From positions 1,043,864-1,107,863 of the forward strand of contig JAJEKV010000042.1 of the NCBI GenBank assembly GCA_021234155.1: a DNA stretch of 64,000 bases, in the 5' to 3' direction. Source of the DNA: Isoetes taiwanensis (Eukaryota; Streptophyta; Lycopodiopsida; Isoetales; Isoetaceae). Position numbers and translations under genes: made by a program. Of this stretch, positions 8,889 to 22,500 are shown in pieces (position 1 is the stretch's first letter; each line of letters opens with the position of its first letter). Under the pieces are notes generated by a model. The model worked only from the letters and a program-made list of their open reading frames with translations, was not told the origin of the DNA and made no database searches.

Positions 8889-9475
8889 GGAATAATTTAA
8901 GGGCTAAATTTAGCAATTTGGCAATTTTTTAACACATTTTCAAAAAATGTTGGCTAAAGTAAATGAAAAAAATGGAGGAAAAAAAATATAATTTTAGCTT
9001 AACTTTTTTTTTTCGCGCCTGCACCAACCTTCGAGCTCTTTAGCCAAATGCTAGAAAGTAAGAGCATCAAAATTTGTAATGTTTAGCTAAGCTTTAGAAA
9101 ATTTTGGAACGAGTTTTAGGCTAGTTTAGCTAAAATAATTCTAGATAATAAGAAAATATATGTTTAATATTTATCTTAGCATCCGTGGAATAATTTGTAG
9201 CCTAGACTTAGCTAGTTGGCATTTTTTTAGCATGTTTCCACATGAAAATTGACTAAAGTTAATGGAAACAATTGGAAAAAGTACTAATAATTGTAGCTTA
9301 AAGTTTTTTGTTCCACACTTTAGAAATTTTGGGATGAATTTTGGGTTAATTTAGCTAAACATTGGAAAGTATGAGAGGGAAAATTTGAAGACTTTAGCTA
9401 AATCACAGAAAGTTTTGGGATTAATTTCGGGCAAGTTTACCTAAAGCCATTATGACTAAATAGAAATATGCGATT
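8889..9475. repeat. Two diverged tandem copies of an AT-rich unit of about 295 bp
   Basis: Copy 1 starts GGAATAATTT at 8889 and copy 2 starts with the same bases at 9186. Both go through matching landmarks: a GGCAATTTTTTAACA / GGCATTTTTTTAGCA segment, TGAAAA..GGCTAAAGT / TTGACTAAAGT, a TTTAGCTTAA block, and TTTTGGGA..AGTTTAGCTAAA blocks. TTTAGCTAA motifs recur inside. It is non-coding. Confidence 0.55.
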
Positions 9476-9876
9476 AGTAATTTATTCTCTGGAGGGAAGC
9501 ATGCTAAGTCCACCCCGTCGACGTCTAGATTGCCTCTGAACCCAATCTATAGCAGAGCATAAGATAGGAGGAAGAGAAACATCAAGTAGGTAATTAGTTT
9601 TAGATGAATTTGCTTGGACTTTATAAGGAAGCAAATTGAGCGCATTATTTTAATGACAGGTACATTTGTCACAAGCAAAACTACAATTATAGCTTCATAT
9701 TCATAGCGCAATACAGGTATGTGCCCATATTAGTTTAATTTCTAGACTTTCTTAATGTTTATGTTGCTTCGGATCTTGTAGTAGTGGAACCAGCAATCGA
9801 GGACAACAATGAAGCGGTCTTTAACACTAAAGAAAACAGATTCTGTTGTAGAGGTCTTTGACACTCCAATTCTCTT
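9476..9876. other. No gene seen
   Basis: AT-rich sequence without a supported ORF or recognisable element. Confidence 0.4.
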
Positions 9877-10175
9877 CCACATACAGTAGTCCACATCCCA
9901 TTTTCCTCATTATCGTGTTAGCAATGGGGTCAGCATATTTTATCGTAGAGCTCACTCTTTATTCTCTGCCACTCTTTATTCTCTGTTTGAAGGTCTTGCA
10001 CTCTAGCTGAACTGCTACGCACTTTCTCATCTTCATCCTTGTTTTTCTTCCACATACAGTAGTCCACATCCCATTTTCGTCATTATCCTGTTAGCAATGG
10101 GGTCAGCATATTTTTCTTTATTTTCTGACTCCTTTTTCTCTGTTTGAAGGTCTTGCACTCTAGCTGAACTGCCAT
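9877..10175. repeat. Tandem duplication, about 170-bp spacing
   Basis: CTTCCACATACAGTAGTCCA at about 9877 recurs at about 10048. Both copies continue through CATCCCATTTTC.TCATTAT, GTTAGCAATGGGGTCAGCAT and CTGTTTGAAGGTCTTGCACT to CTAGCTGAACTGC. The copies differ by small indels. On the minus strand the segment lies downstream of the FKBP-like TPR fragment and may be its decayed following exon. Confidence 0.65.
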
Positions 10176-10239
10176 GCACAGCATGCCACATATGTCAACA
10201 AACAGAAGAGGGCCAACATCACGCATATAAGCATAGTAC

Positions 10240-10345
10240 CTATTATTTGGATCAATCTCCAATGCTTCTTTCTTTATCCATTCTGCTAAATCCATATCTG
10301 CAATTTCAATGTATGCTTCGCCCCTTCTATACAATGCTTTCAAAT
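10240..10345 (-). pseudogene. TPR exon fragment of an FKBP-type peptidyl-prolyl isomerase
   Basis: The minus-strand frame reads KALYRRGEAYIEIADMDLAE then IKKEALEIDPNNR. Plant multidomain FKBPs (ROF1/FKBP62 type) carry KALYRRAQAY...DL.LAE.DIKKALEIDPNNR in their third TPR, which binds Hsp90. The surrounding frame has no FKBP domain and runs on into non-matching text on both sides. A likely AG acceptor lies just upstream (at about 10346). It is a single relic exon, probably moved with a repeat or left from a lost gene. Confidence 0.6.
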
Positions 10346-11075
10346 TTTTCAAGATTGGAAACCTCCACAAGTTTATGAGAAAAATGGGGAAGTTCCCATG
10401 TTTCGGGAGTCCAACCCAAATTGGGGCATAAATAGTTTGAGCGGAAAACACCATTGAGTTATAAATTGAAACTAGAAAATACAACAGAAAGTAGAAAATA
10501 GGCGCTGACTGAATAAACATCCAACTAATAACTGTACCTGAATCACAGCCATTCATCTGTAATACATATTGTAATTTCACATTTAGCCATGCATTTACAT
10601 ATTAGATTAACAAGTTTTGGAGTATTTTGGACGCGTTAATAGGTTTCTGGAGGGATTTAGGGGTCGGATTACCAGGTTTTGGAGGGATTCTTGTGTGCTT
10701 GGGCTTATTTTTTTGGGTTATTTTCATTTCTATCTGTTTTTTTTTTTTTCGGGCGAGGGGGTATGGTGGTGGTGGAATTTAAACTAAGGTCTCCCAGCAA
10801 CACTTCCATATGCATCAAAAACAAGAAGCTGCCATATGAAATTTTGACAAACTGAGCCCCTTATATGGATAGTACTAGGCCAGGTTAATAATCAAGCATG
10901 AGTTGTCACGTATCAAAGACGACTATGGAAAAAGAACTCAAGACTTCATTTTGAGATTCAATTCGGCATCCTCTTTACTAGTCTAATACATTGACATTGT
11001 AAGACAAGGACCATAACTATGGTAGAACAGCTATTTTATTCACATGATATACATACATTTGGGGAAAACACCATT

Positions 11076-14000
11076 TTATTTTCCCTGACGTTCGTCATGA
11101 ATCTCTTCAAATTCCTCTTCATCAACTCTTTTACCTGCTTGCTCTTTCCAATATATAAGCTGCTTCTTTAACCGTAGTACTTCTTTTGTGGTAGTGTTCT
11201 TCACTGCATCATTTGTAATAGCACGCACTCTGCTAGCATAGCTGAAGAAACCCACATCACAGATTATAATTGAGAGCTAGTAAAAAAGATGAAGTGAAGA
11301 GCTAATTTAAACTATCCACTAACCACAATGAGTTGTGTGTCTCATCTATATTGGTTTCTGCTGGAGATACATTCACAAACATAAGTGTCTTTGCGTTTCC
11401 GCCAAGTGAGTCACTCATGAGTAAGGTCAGCTTGTGGTTCCTGTAAGGTATATACTGTTCTTCGGTTGCTAATGCACTGATCACATCCCCAAGGGCTGAA
11501 AGGGATTTATTTATACTTTGTGCTTCTTTTAGCTGCTCTCCAGTAGAGCCCGATTTCTTTACTCGTTCTGACCCAGCTAGGTCAACAAAGCTCAACTGCA
11601 AATAAAGGAGAATGAGAAAATAGAATCTTAATATGCAAACAAAGCTTCTACATACCTTTCCTTTAACCAAGGTCTGGGTCTGTAGATTAGTACTTTCTAT
11701 AACAATTGAAAGAATGAGATGTGATCTTGAGCTTTCTGCATTCATTTGAGTCCCAGACGTACGGCGCCTTTCCACACCCTTTGCAATCACAGCCTCCATC
11801 TCCTCCAAGCTCGAAATGGGCAATAATGTTGCATTGTCAACTACTACCATACCCTGGTAATGGATGTTAGAGATTTGATCATGATAAAAGTTAACATCTA
11901 ATAAGCAATACTACAACAAATGGTTTGTTGCTTTTGTCCCAATCTATGCTAAGGTTTTTCTTCTACCCTTCGATCCTTTACATACATGTACGAGCAGTTC
12001 ATTTTTAATCATCTCTGTAGTATTCCATATTTTCATGCTTCAATAGAAATCTAAACTTCATTAAAAGCCACGGAATAGAAAACCTAGCAATCAAAAAAAA
12101 CTGCAACTGAGCTTCTATACCCACTCTCATGAGCAACACACCAACTAAAAATATCAGCAGTCCAAATCTTATGCACATCATAGTGAATTATACTCTTATC
12201 CCGCCGTCACATTTTGATCTGTCTATACTTGTATTAATTTGATGAAAAATTATTGCCAAGTCCTTACCTTTGAGTCGCGTTTAATTTCAAGTTTTTGCCT
12301 CCTTGCATTCTTAGGCAGGAGCAAATCCAGAAGATTGTCTTGGTATAGTTCTAACATATACACCTGCATGGAAATAATTTATCCGATCATAATCTGATAC
12401 TCATTTCAAAATTATTAGGGGTATTTCTTTCTTGCTATTATGAACATGTTCGTTCAAACATAGTGGCAGGTTTTAGAGATTCTGTTTGGATCATCTTCCA
12501 GATTTAGGATACTTATCTCATGGAAATTTGAAGGTCATGTCAGCGTTAAGTTTATTGAAATATCTAATCTAAGATACCTTCAAAGAAAATGAGAACTTGT
12601 TGCTGTCCCGCTTTATTATTTTGAACAATTCCCTCGCAGCTTTTGGGGTAAGACCAGGATGTTTTTCATTTCCATATATTGTAAAGGTTTTCCCGGATCC
12701 GGTTTGACCATAAGCAAATATGCACACATTAAATCCATCCACAGCTGATTGGATCAAGTACTGCATCGATAAGACATAGTTATGATGCAAATAGACAACA
12801 AGAATGAGACCTTATGAGATTATTAGTGCAAAGAGCCATGGGAACAGAAATTATGCACCCATATGTAACAGATTATTTCCAACATGCTCTACTGCCTCCA
12901 GTTTTAGCTGGCTACTATGCAGATTATAAAATAGTGCATTCAATTATCCTCCTTACTGGAAAAGCCACAAAGTTTGGCAGCCTCAATTAAAAGAATCTGG
13001 ACCTCATTGAAGGTCCATTCTACTTGCTTTTGAGTTTTAACAGTGGTAGAGATGTATATGTACTGAATGCCCAGTCCTCTCAGCACCTCTTCATTGATGG
13101 TGCCACCCCTTCCTTGAGAAATTTGACTTTTGTTGGTGTAGCTGGGTATATTTGTTAAGGATTCTCAATTTGTTCCTTAAATAGGGACTATCTACCAATA
13201 CCACCGGTGAGGGTACAACTATATTTCGAATTTCCAAGCTTCTCCAAATGTCTAAGATGGACACCTCAACCCTGAACCCATTAAGCCCTTCAAAACATTT
13301 AGAGCTTTCATCCTTGTCTGCATCATGGAGTTCCATCTCTGCTTCGGCACACATTTGAGGTCTAATAATTTTAAATAAACCTCAAAGGAATCCTCTCAGG
13401 TTTTAATTGGTCCCATCCACAAATCCCATGCTATCTTGGCAGAGTTTTCATTATAGATCAGATATGAGTTATAACTTGTTTCTAACTGACCCCCTGTCCA
13501 ATCTTCAGCAAACTAAACAAAGACTATGAATGTATTTTTCAACCAAGATTATGCAAAAACTGGAAAGATCATGAATGTATAGATGCTCGATTATGTTGTA
13601 TGTAGGCAAAACTGGCCCCGCAATCAGCTTTGCTGATCAAATATATGTACCTTGAGGAAAGATTCAATGGTATTTTGGACTCCTGCAGACACAATCAATG
13701 TGGAGGCTCAGCCACTTCTGGTCCTGCTGACAAGAGGTCTTGAAGAATTATTGGACGGGAGCATACTTTTACGGCACTTTCCACTCCCAAAATAGCCATG
13801 AACCTGCTCCTTTACGAGCAAAACAGAGACACAGAGCAATGCCAAACTAATGCAAGTGAAAATTGCAAAGATCGTGTGACTTAAAGGGTGTGATGACATG
13901 GAATCCTTTAATTCACATATGATGATTTGTAACGAGTCATGAAATTTCATGTTTCTAATATTCTTGCCCAGTTCTGCTGTTCTATCTCAGTCAACATGCA

Positions 14001-17000
14001 TTCTGAATCTTTCTTTTTGATCTTGGTCCTTGTGCAAGTCCACATGCCCTCTCGATGTAGGATGCATAAAACAATTTATTTTTGACCAGCACCACTTACA
14101 GACTTCTAACTAAGCAACTTCAAACATGCAAACAGCCAATGTACCTTTGTATCTTCAAATATCTGGTCTTGATTGACATAATCGTCAAAGACATGATCAA
14201 AATGATGCTGCTTAACCTTATCATCCTTCCAAGGGTGCTCTAGTGTGTACTCATCTGGTGACGATAGAACTGCCTTTTGCCTTTCATTCATTTCCTTATC
14301 ACTTAGTGGTCTCCAACGAGCATAAACTCTAACTTTACCCTTCATATCTGCATCAAAGATTTAATCAGGTTTCACGTAGAAGAATGCATGTAGCGCGAAC
14401 AGATATAACCAACTGAATGTCCTCCCAATTCAAAACGCAAACATTTAATCCTCCCACGTCCTTGGACAAATTGTTTTGTACCCTAAATTAGAAAATTAAA
14501 AAGCACCTTGCATGGCATTGAAGTAACGTTTTCTAAGAACTTGCTCTTCTTTGTAAAGTGATTCAAGTTCTGCCAATTGGTCTGCTTGCTTTTTTAATAT
14601 CTCAGCTGTCTGTGCATTCTTTCGGTCAATATCCTGAGCCAGTATAATTAACAAACCCATTAATCAACAGCCTAAAAAGTGCGAGTAAAGAACTCAAATT
14701 AATCTTTTATTAATACTCAAGTTGTTAACACTTTGCCAAAGAGAAAGAAGCACTATACCTCCTTCATTTCGCGAAGTTCTTCAAATTCCTTCATATTTCC
14801 TTGTAAAGTCTCAAGATCGGAACTTCTTAGTGCCAAAGTAGATTCAACAACACTCAACTCTTGTGTTCTCTCTGTTAACTTCTTTTCCAGTTCAGCAATA
14901 CGCACTCTTTGCATGTTACGTTCCTTTTCAAAGTTTTCCTCAAGCATCTTTGTCTGCAGGTTACAACCAGAAACGCATGTTAATGGTGCACAAAATCAAG
15001 TTAATATTTACGAATATTTACCTTGTCAAGGCTAATCTTCTCCATGCGGATCAACTTTTGTTCAAGCAGCTGTTTTTCACTTGATAACCTCTTCACACTC
15101 TCTTCCAACTTGCGGATTAGCTCATTTTTGGACTTGCATTCGTTTTGAGGATCCTCATCAGAACCGCCAGCCTGAGGATCTTAGCACATTAGAGATTAAG
15201 CATTCTGAAATGTCTGTTTATTCCATACGATTCCCAGTTGCAATACAACATGTATCCAAACCTGAAGGTGAAACTCTCTCTCCTCAAGCTTCTTTCTCAA
15301 GTTCTCACATTCTTTTGTCCTGTCAAAAATAGATTCTCTTTCTGCCTGTAATGCATCTTTCATGCCTGCAAGGTCTTCAAGTATTTCAGCCTCCTTCTTT
15401 TCCTTTGCCCTTAGTTCCATGCCAAGCTGCAACATTAAAATGACTTCATTTATCAAAATGACATGACTTAATTGGCATATAAGAAATTCACCTTGTCAAT
15501 TTTCAATTGTGATTCATCAAGAAGCTTTGTCATCTCTTGCACACGTTTTTCATAAACCTCAATACCAGGTGGCTTAACATTCAGCATTGTTGGGTCTCCG
15601 CCTCCTTGAATAGGGCTAGGGCGTGCTCGATTGTATCTTCTCAGCATGACATCATTAATATGTGTTTGGAGGGCAACACAAATATCTTCCCCCTGTCACA
15701 AGTATAAAGGAGTATGATCTAGCAGACCAGAGATGCCGACAAAACACATGACAAGAAATATGAATTCCTGGCTGTTACTATACAGAGCAAAACGATATAG
15801 AAGCACAACACTAAAGATAGTTGAACCTATTACTGACCTGTTTAGTTTCAAACTGAAAGATGTGGAGAACACCTGCTACTCTCATTTTAAAGAACACCGC
15901 TATATTGCTACTGCCAAACTGCATTATGTCCCTAAGTTCAGCAGAGTGCAAATACTCTTTCGGTACAGGACGGAAGAAATGTACCTGCAAAAACATAATG
16001 TTATGAAATCTGAATATATTGACAGGATAATCAGGAAATCCTTACCCCTCTTTTATTAATACCAAGGATTATTCTTCCTGGCAAAAGACCCATTGGATCC
16101 TCCATTTTCCAAACATTAAAAAAGACTGAATTTCCGTATGGAAAACCCCGTAGTATCCTTAGAAACTGCTGCCGTGCATCATCCTTTGAAAGATGAACCT
16201 GCAATTCAAGAAACTTCCATTGGTTATAAATCACAGGGAAAAGTGAAACAATCTCTCAAACCAACAATTTGGCCTGTGGCTCAAAACTTAGTACATGTTA
16301 GTTTATGTATGAAAGTTGTATGTGATTTATATTACATTCACTATCTCATAGAGAACTTGATATCATAAATATAAAAATTACATTCACTATCGCAACATTT
16401 CTTGTAGGAATGCTGCAAGTTTCTTCTATGATATTGGAGAAATATTAAAATGGTAATGATGTCGCACTGCCTCATAAGCTGGACAACTGATTAGAAAATG
16501 ATATTCATCTTCCAGTTCTCCAAAATAGCATAATCATTGTGCTTGTTGGATTTTATGTCAATGCTTGCATTCAATCTGGTAGATGATGAGAGCTAACACT
16601 CATCTGGCAAATCCAGTGCCGAGCACTGCAGAAATGACCATAGGGTTTTTATATCCTGCTATGATTGTATCTGCACAATTTGCCTTGAGAACTGAACCCA
16701 TGATCAGCTCATGGCAACAGGTATACTAGACCATTTTAGAGTTTCATAATAACATATTAATAGATCTGCCAAAAATATGGCTCTAGGTGATTTGTAGCAA
16801 ATACTTATTTTTTGGAACATTGCTTGTAATCAGAGCCATGATCCATCTTCATTCTTTCTTCATGATGATATAGTCTAAGGTTTAAACTATTTGTGTATAG
16901 ATTGGGTATATGAAACTAAATAAAACTGGCGCTCAGCTGGAGGTCACAAGTGATGTGAGCAAACATAAAATGAATTTCTGAATATTACTATTGCAGACAA

Positions 17001-19532
17001 CCACATTAGGGATGCCAACTTACCATTGTGCTGTAGCGAGATAAGACGTCTGGCTCCCAATCTTGCTTGCTAGGTGCTATTAGTTTTGGCAAAGCTCTTT
17101 CCAGCAATGTAGGCCAATCTCTGCAAACAATTTAGTTCTCCACCTCATTTAATAGACACAAAATTGAAAATAAAGCATGTACTGGAAATGTAGGAACTTT
17201 AGACCATGGGGTATAGAACAATGTTTGTATTATATAAACCAGAAAGGAATTGAAATTATTAGTCTATTAACCATTCCAGCCTAACTACGGCCTCCTTTCC
17301 TCTGGAGAGAGAGTTGTGTCGATGAAGACGAGGCAACAGAGACTGGAACTCTTACTTACAATGAAGATTAACATCAAGATACTATATAAAGTTTTTAATT
17401 TGGCTTGTATTCATGCTAATGGGATCCCCCCCTACTTGGAGTAGTAGCAATGTAAACAATTAATCCCACTCAAATCAAAAACTTCAGGATACAATGCACA
17501 ACTACTCATTTCCTCTACTGGACACCACACTTATATCCTAGGAATAGCTTCCAACATAATGCTAAGCCCGTTTAATCAGTAACATGAAAAATTGTGGGGC
17601 CGAGCCGAGGAATGGGTGCAAGAGAAAAGGGCCCGGCCTGAATCACGAATGTAACTCCACCCCCATCGACGCCCTGCGTGGAGCCACTTGGCGCGATCCG
17701 GACGGCTCTAACGCACTGTCTCACGCGCCACGTGGCGCGATCCCAGGCGCTCCCCTTTTTTCTAATCACTATCCAAAATTTTATGTTGCATGGTGGATTC
17801 GAACCCAAGTCTAGCCCCCTAAACCCCCCAATTCCAACCATCAAGCCAAGCATTTCTTCTTCGACAAAATATGCAGCTCAAATATAGTTAAGGTTGCTGC
17901 CCTAGGCCATGTGCATGTCTCCCAGGATAAAGTCGCATCTTCTTTGCTAAAAGCTCAATGATGTTTTGTCCAGAAAACATTTTACTCAGTCTCTTTGAAG
18001 TTACTTCCAGGAATGTGGTTTCTAGCAACGAACATAACACGATATACAAGTAATTGAAGACAAGAAAACAAGCTAGCTTTTCGGCATGCATTAAGAAACA
18101 AATTGTGCTTCTCATGTTTTACTTCAACAAAATGTATGGTTGAAGAACCAGACAACTTACTCTCTTGTCTTGGGATTGCTGACAGGCCCTATCTCTGCAA
18201 GTATTTGAAGTGCAGCCAGCTGTGCAGCATCATCTTTACCAACAGGATAATTACCAAGCATATAATCATGTTGGGACTGCGGATTAAAACCAAAATCAGA
18301 ACGCAAAAAAAAAAAAAAAAGTAAAAAAAACCACAGGCTCATAATTAGGGTGGAAAGGAAGAAAGATTGTATAAATGTCTCCAAGAGACTGTTTGGGTCT
18401 ATAAGGATTGAGTATTAAGTCATATACATCGCATTATTAATTGTGCCCACATTGAAGTTTTGGGGGAGGCAAAAATTTCAAATTAAATCCTTGGTAAGAT
18501 GCCTTTGCAAACCAGCATTCTTGTACACCTTTCACAGCCAACCTTTGTGAAGATCTAAAAGCAAACCAAGGAAGCCTACTTTGGCCTTGCTGTGAAGTCC
18601 CAAGCTGACACACTTTATGCATAAAAGATACAAGCTGAAATGCTGCGTCCACTTGCAAAGGGGCAGCTGCAGATTCTGCTAAAATGATCGAGTGAAGAAC
18701 TGATGCCTGCTCATAATCATTTTTGATAAAAAACATATCTGAAGCCTTTGTAAATGTGCCCATTCCTTGGCTGTCATGTCCATTCCTCACATACAAACAC
18801 CATATAAGGCAGCTGGTTTAACCAAAGTGTTAAAGAGATGAAGCCTTGCTGGAACGTCTTGAAATCATCTTGAAAACATTTCCTTTCCAACCTTGCCAGT
18901 GAAGCGTACCCCTTTGTAAGCTGTGCATGCGCTGCACCTTTCATGCTAAAGCTAGGACCCGTGAATTGCACACCCATGTATGCACAATGTGAGACCATCT
19001 CACAGGTTGCTTCATGAAATAGGATGGATGCATGCTCATGATGTGTTGGAACAACACCACCTTTGTCTTATCTAAGTTTTCCTTCAGTTGTCGTGCTGCA
19101 TAAAATTTCTCTCGAGCCTGTAAGTTCTCAAGGAACGAGGATAAGGGCGGCACATCCGCATAGAGAAGGATGGAGACGCACTCTTCAGCTAAAGCAGACC
19201 CTTTGCCTCCTAGCGCCCACACAAAACTTTCCACCTCATCAATATACATTATACAGACCAAAGAGTGTAAGAAATAAGACAATAATAACACCTATATTTG
19301 CTTTGTCATACTTTTCCTTCTGATTCGACTTCTTATCATGATCAGACTCATATCACAGTGTGGCATCCAGCATTCTGAACCTTTCACATGTGAGTGCTTC
19401 TCTCTCAAATCCCACAGACGCAATGTAAAGTGGTTGGAGCAGGGCCCAATTAAACAATGTAGTGAGGTGTGTGGTCACATGTCCAGTTGGATGCCGCCTA
19501 GTGGTGTGACATTAAAACATCTACCTACCTAC

Positions 19533-19592
<60 letters not shown>

Positions 19593-22500
19593 GTGCTTTA
19601 TTTTCTGCTGCAATAAAGTAGAAGCTTGATTTAGATCACTATCATCATCATATTTGATCTTAACATCATAATAAGAAGCAACTCATTAAGTACCTCTAGC
19701 CCCGAAGACTTCATTTGATGCAAGAAAATATCATACATTAAAATCTGCTAACACTGCTAACCTGATTTTCTCACTTACCAACATTTGAGTAGCCTTGCCC
19801 TTGGTAGATAGTGACTGTGAGCTACAATTCTTGAAATACTTCGAATTTCTCAAATTGCTTTCCAACGATAACATGACTTCAGAATTTCACCAAAGCCACA
19901 GCTGATGAATTTGCTTCAGCGGAATTTTCATCCTTGGTACTCTTAAAGTTTGCTTTCGGCACAGCTCACATCTTATTACAGTTCATTATGAAAATCTTCC
20001 ATGATTTTTTAATTAAATGAAGCCAATTTGATCTTCACTGATATTTTGAAGAGATCCATCTCCAATTCACAAACTCCAAAGAAAATCTTATGGATACTGA
20101 CTCCATGTCAAATTTTCTTAAGAATAGGCCAATTGAAGGAGCCCAACTGTAACAACTTCCCTGGAGAGTTCTCCACTCACCAACTTAGAGTCCAACTGGC
20201 AATAAACCAAGCTTCCGGGCCTCTATGCACCTCTCTATTTGGAACTCTTATACGCACAATTTAGTTCTCCCCAGAACTTTCCTTTGCTAGGTGATTTTCT
20301 TGACCAAACAGACAGATTTTATACCAATAAACTTTTTTAACAAGTTTCTGACACCCTTTTATTGGGTTTCTTTTTTATCAACCAACAACCAGCTAATCTG
20401 ACACCCTTTGCCTAATCAAACAGCAAACCAGGCAATTTGCATGTCACAACACAAAAATCTCTACAACTCTGTGAATAGGTTTCCCTTTGATCAAAGATTT
20501 TTGCACATGTTAGAGTATTATCATACTCCGCGTGTATTGATGACTGTGCATGCTGAGTCACCACCTGTTGCTGACATGGCAGTCTACATATTAGCCACGC
20601 CTCATTCTAGTTAGTTCACTCCATAGCATTGGTTAGCTTGCGCTTGTCTCTTGCATCTTTCTTCATATTCTTCATCACCTCACTAGATTCTATCATGGTA
20701 TCAGAGCCTATATGAAGAAGAAAGAGAGTACAAGATCAATCTGGTCGTGGTCAGTAAATTTTTGCAAGAAAATTTGCTTTAGGAGCCAAGCTTTCAAGGG
20801 CTGGATCAGATCTGATTGACACAGGCAGCATCCTGGTGTAATCTGGATCGGAAGAATTCAAGCTGATTTCTTGGCAAGAGTTTCTTGCAAGATCAATTAG
20901 TTCAAAGGCGGTTCTGCCTTGACGTCTTCTTTGAAGCTGGATTCAGTTTCTTGGTGAAGATTCGATCAGATATGGCGTTTTGACATGCCGGGTGTGTTTG
21001 ATGCGTTGGATCTGCGTCTGCAGTTGCGACCTAGGTTGGTTGGGGATCTGTTGGTCCACTTTACAAGGATCAGAGAACTGGACACGGCATGAGTTTGTAT
21101 CATTCCATTGAAGATTTCTTGATGATCCAGGATATTTCGTTGGTTATTTAGGGATACCTGGCAAAAGCACAGAGGTACATTCTATCTTTGGTTCATCTAC
21201 AAGTTTAGGCGAGATTTGGCAGATAGTTTGGGCGTTGTCCACAAGATCTCGAATAGCAAGAACAAGTTTGGAACATGGATTTTATAATCTTAAATGTTTC
21301 TAATTCGTGTTGAATTTCTGGTTCCTATGTTCTTGGACTATTTGAGGTTCTGGATTATTTGAGGTTTGGTCCAGATTTGGAGTTCGTTCCTTGGAAGTCT
21401 TCAGCTCTCTGATCAGCAAGATTTGTGTGAGATTTCTTCCTTCTTGCTACACTTCAGTCTTGTCAGACTTGTGCTATTGTACATGTGATTACTTCTGAGT
21501 TTGTTAAGCAGCTTTATCAGATTATAGCTCCTATGCAAGGTAATTTGCTAACTCTTCATAACTATGAAGAATGGAGATTTCACATGACCTGGTCATTAAT
21601 TTTGCAAGGCCTGTGGCATGTTGTAAGAGGACAAAATTGTTCAGATATCACTCTTGATAAAGATGATACAGTTTCCAGATCTATCATGTTCACCATTGAT
21701 GATTCTTTACATTCAAATGTCTTGCAAAGATCATTCCTTAGTGCCAAGGAGTTGTGGGATTATCTAAGGTTACAATTTGCGCAGACCCATGACCTAGACT
21801 ATGATCATGTGCAGCAGGGGTTTAAGGCTAAGAAGAAATCTGTGGACAAATGTGAAGTGTTACCTCCTATTTTCACTTTTCCAGTTATTGATCTTCATGA
21901 TGAATTTTTTCTTTTATTCGGTGATCTTTAGAAGGATGTTGCAGCTCTACCAAACCAGATGGAATTAGAGCGATCTGAGACTCTTTATTTGCTGCATGAA
22001 CATGGCATGCCAAATCCAGAGAGGGCAATAAAAGAATGTACAGAATGTTGTTTGAATTTAGAGATGTTAAATCTACAGCAGGAAGGTAATTCTCAATTTA
22101 TATTATTTGATCTGGATCTGCAGCATGAAGTGTTAGACAACACTTGTCTTCTTGATAAAAATGAAATTATAGACCAGTTCCATGGAGAAGAGCAGTGCAC
22201 AGAAGAGGAAATACACAGAAATTAGTGGAAAAAGAGGGCTGGTTGTGAGCTTCCTTGGTTGGATATTGATAGTAAGACTTGTAACTTTCAGTCTATCATA
22301 TCTCAGGTTAGTCAACATGAACTACCACTTTACATGAATTTACATATTCCATTCACTTGTCCACATGATCGGAGTTTGGATGATGCTGGTTTTGAATGCT
22401 TGGGATGTGCGTCTTACATTAATGAAGGGTTAAGCCAGCTATTAACAATTAATTGCAAGTGTTTACATTTATGAAACCAGGTCTTCTTGATTGTTGATGT

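Noticed and set aside
12578-14347. Small ORFs at 13091-13354 and 13708-13950 as extra KCBP exons
   Set aside because: Exons 18 and 19 join in phase across this 1.4-kb intron with normal kinesin sequence, and the ORFs match no kinesin segment.
19338-19616. 92-codon ORF ending in YLSIYLSIY repeats
   Set aside because: It is translation of the TATC microsatellite.
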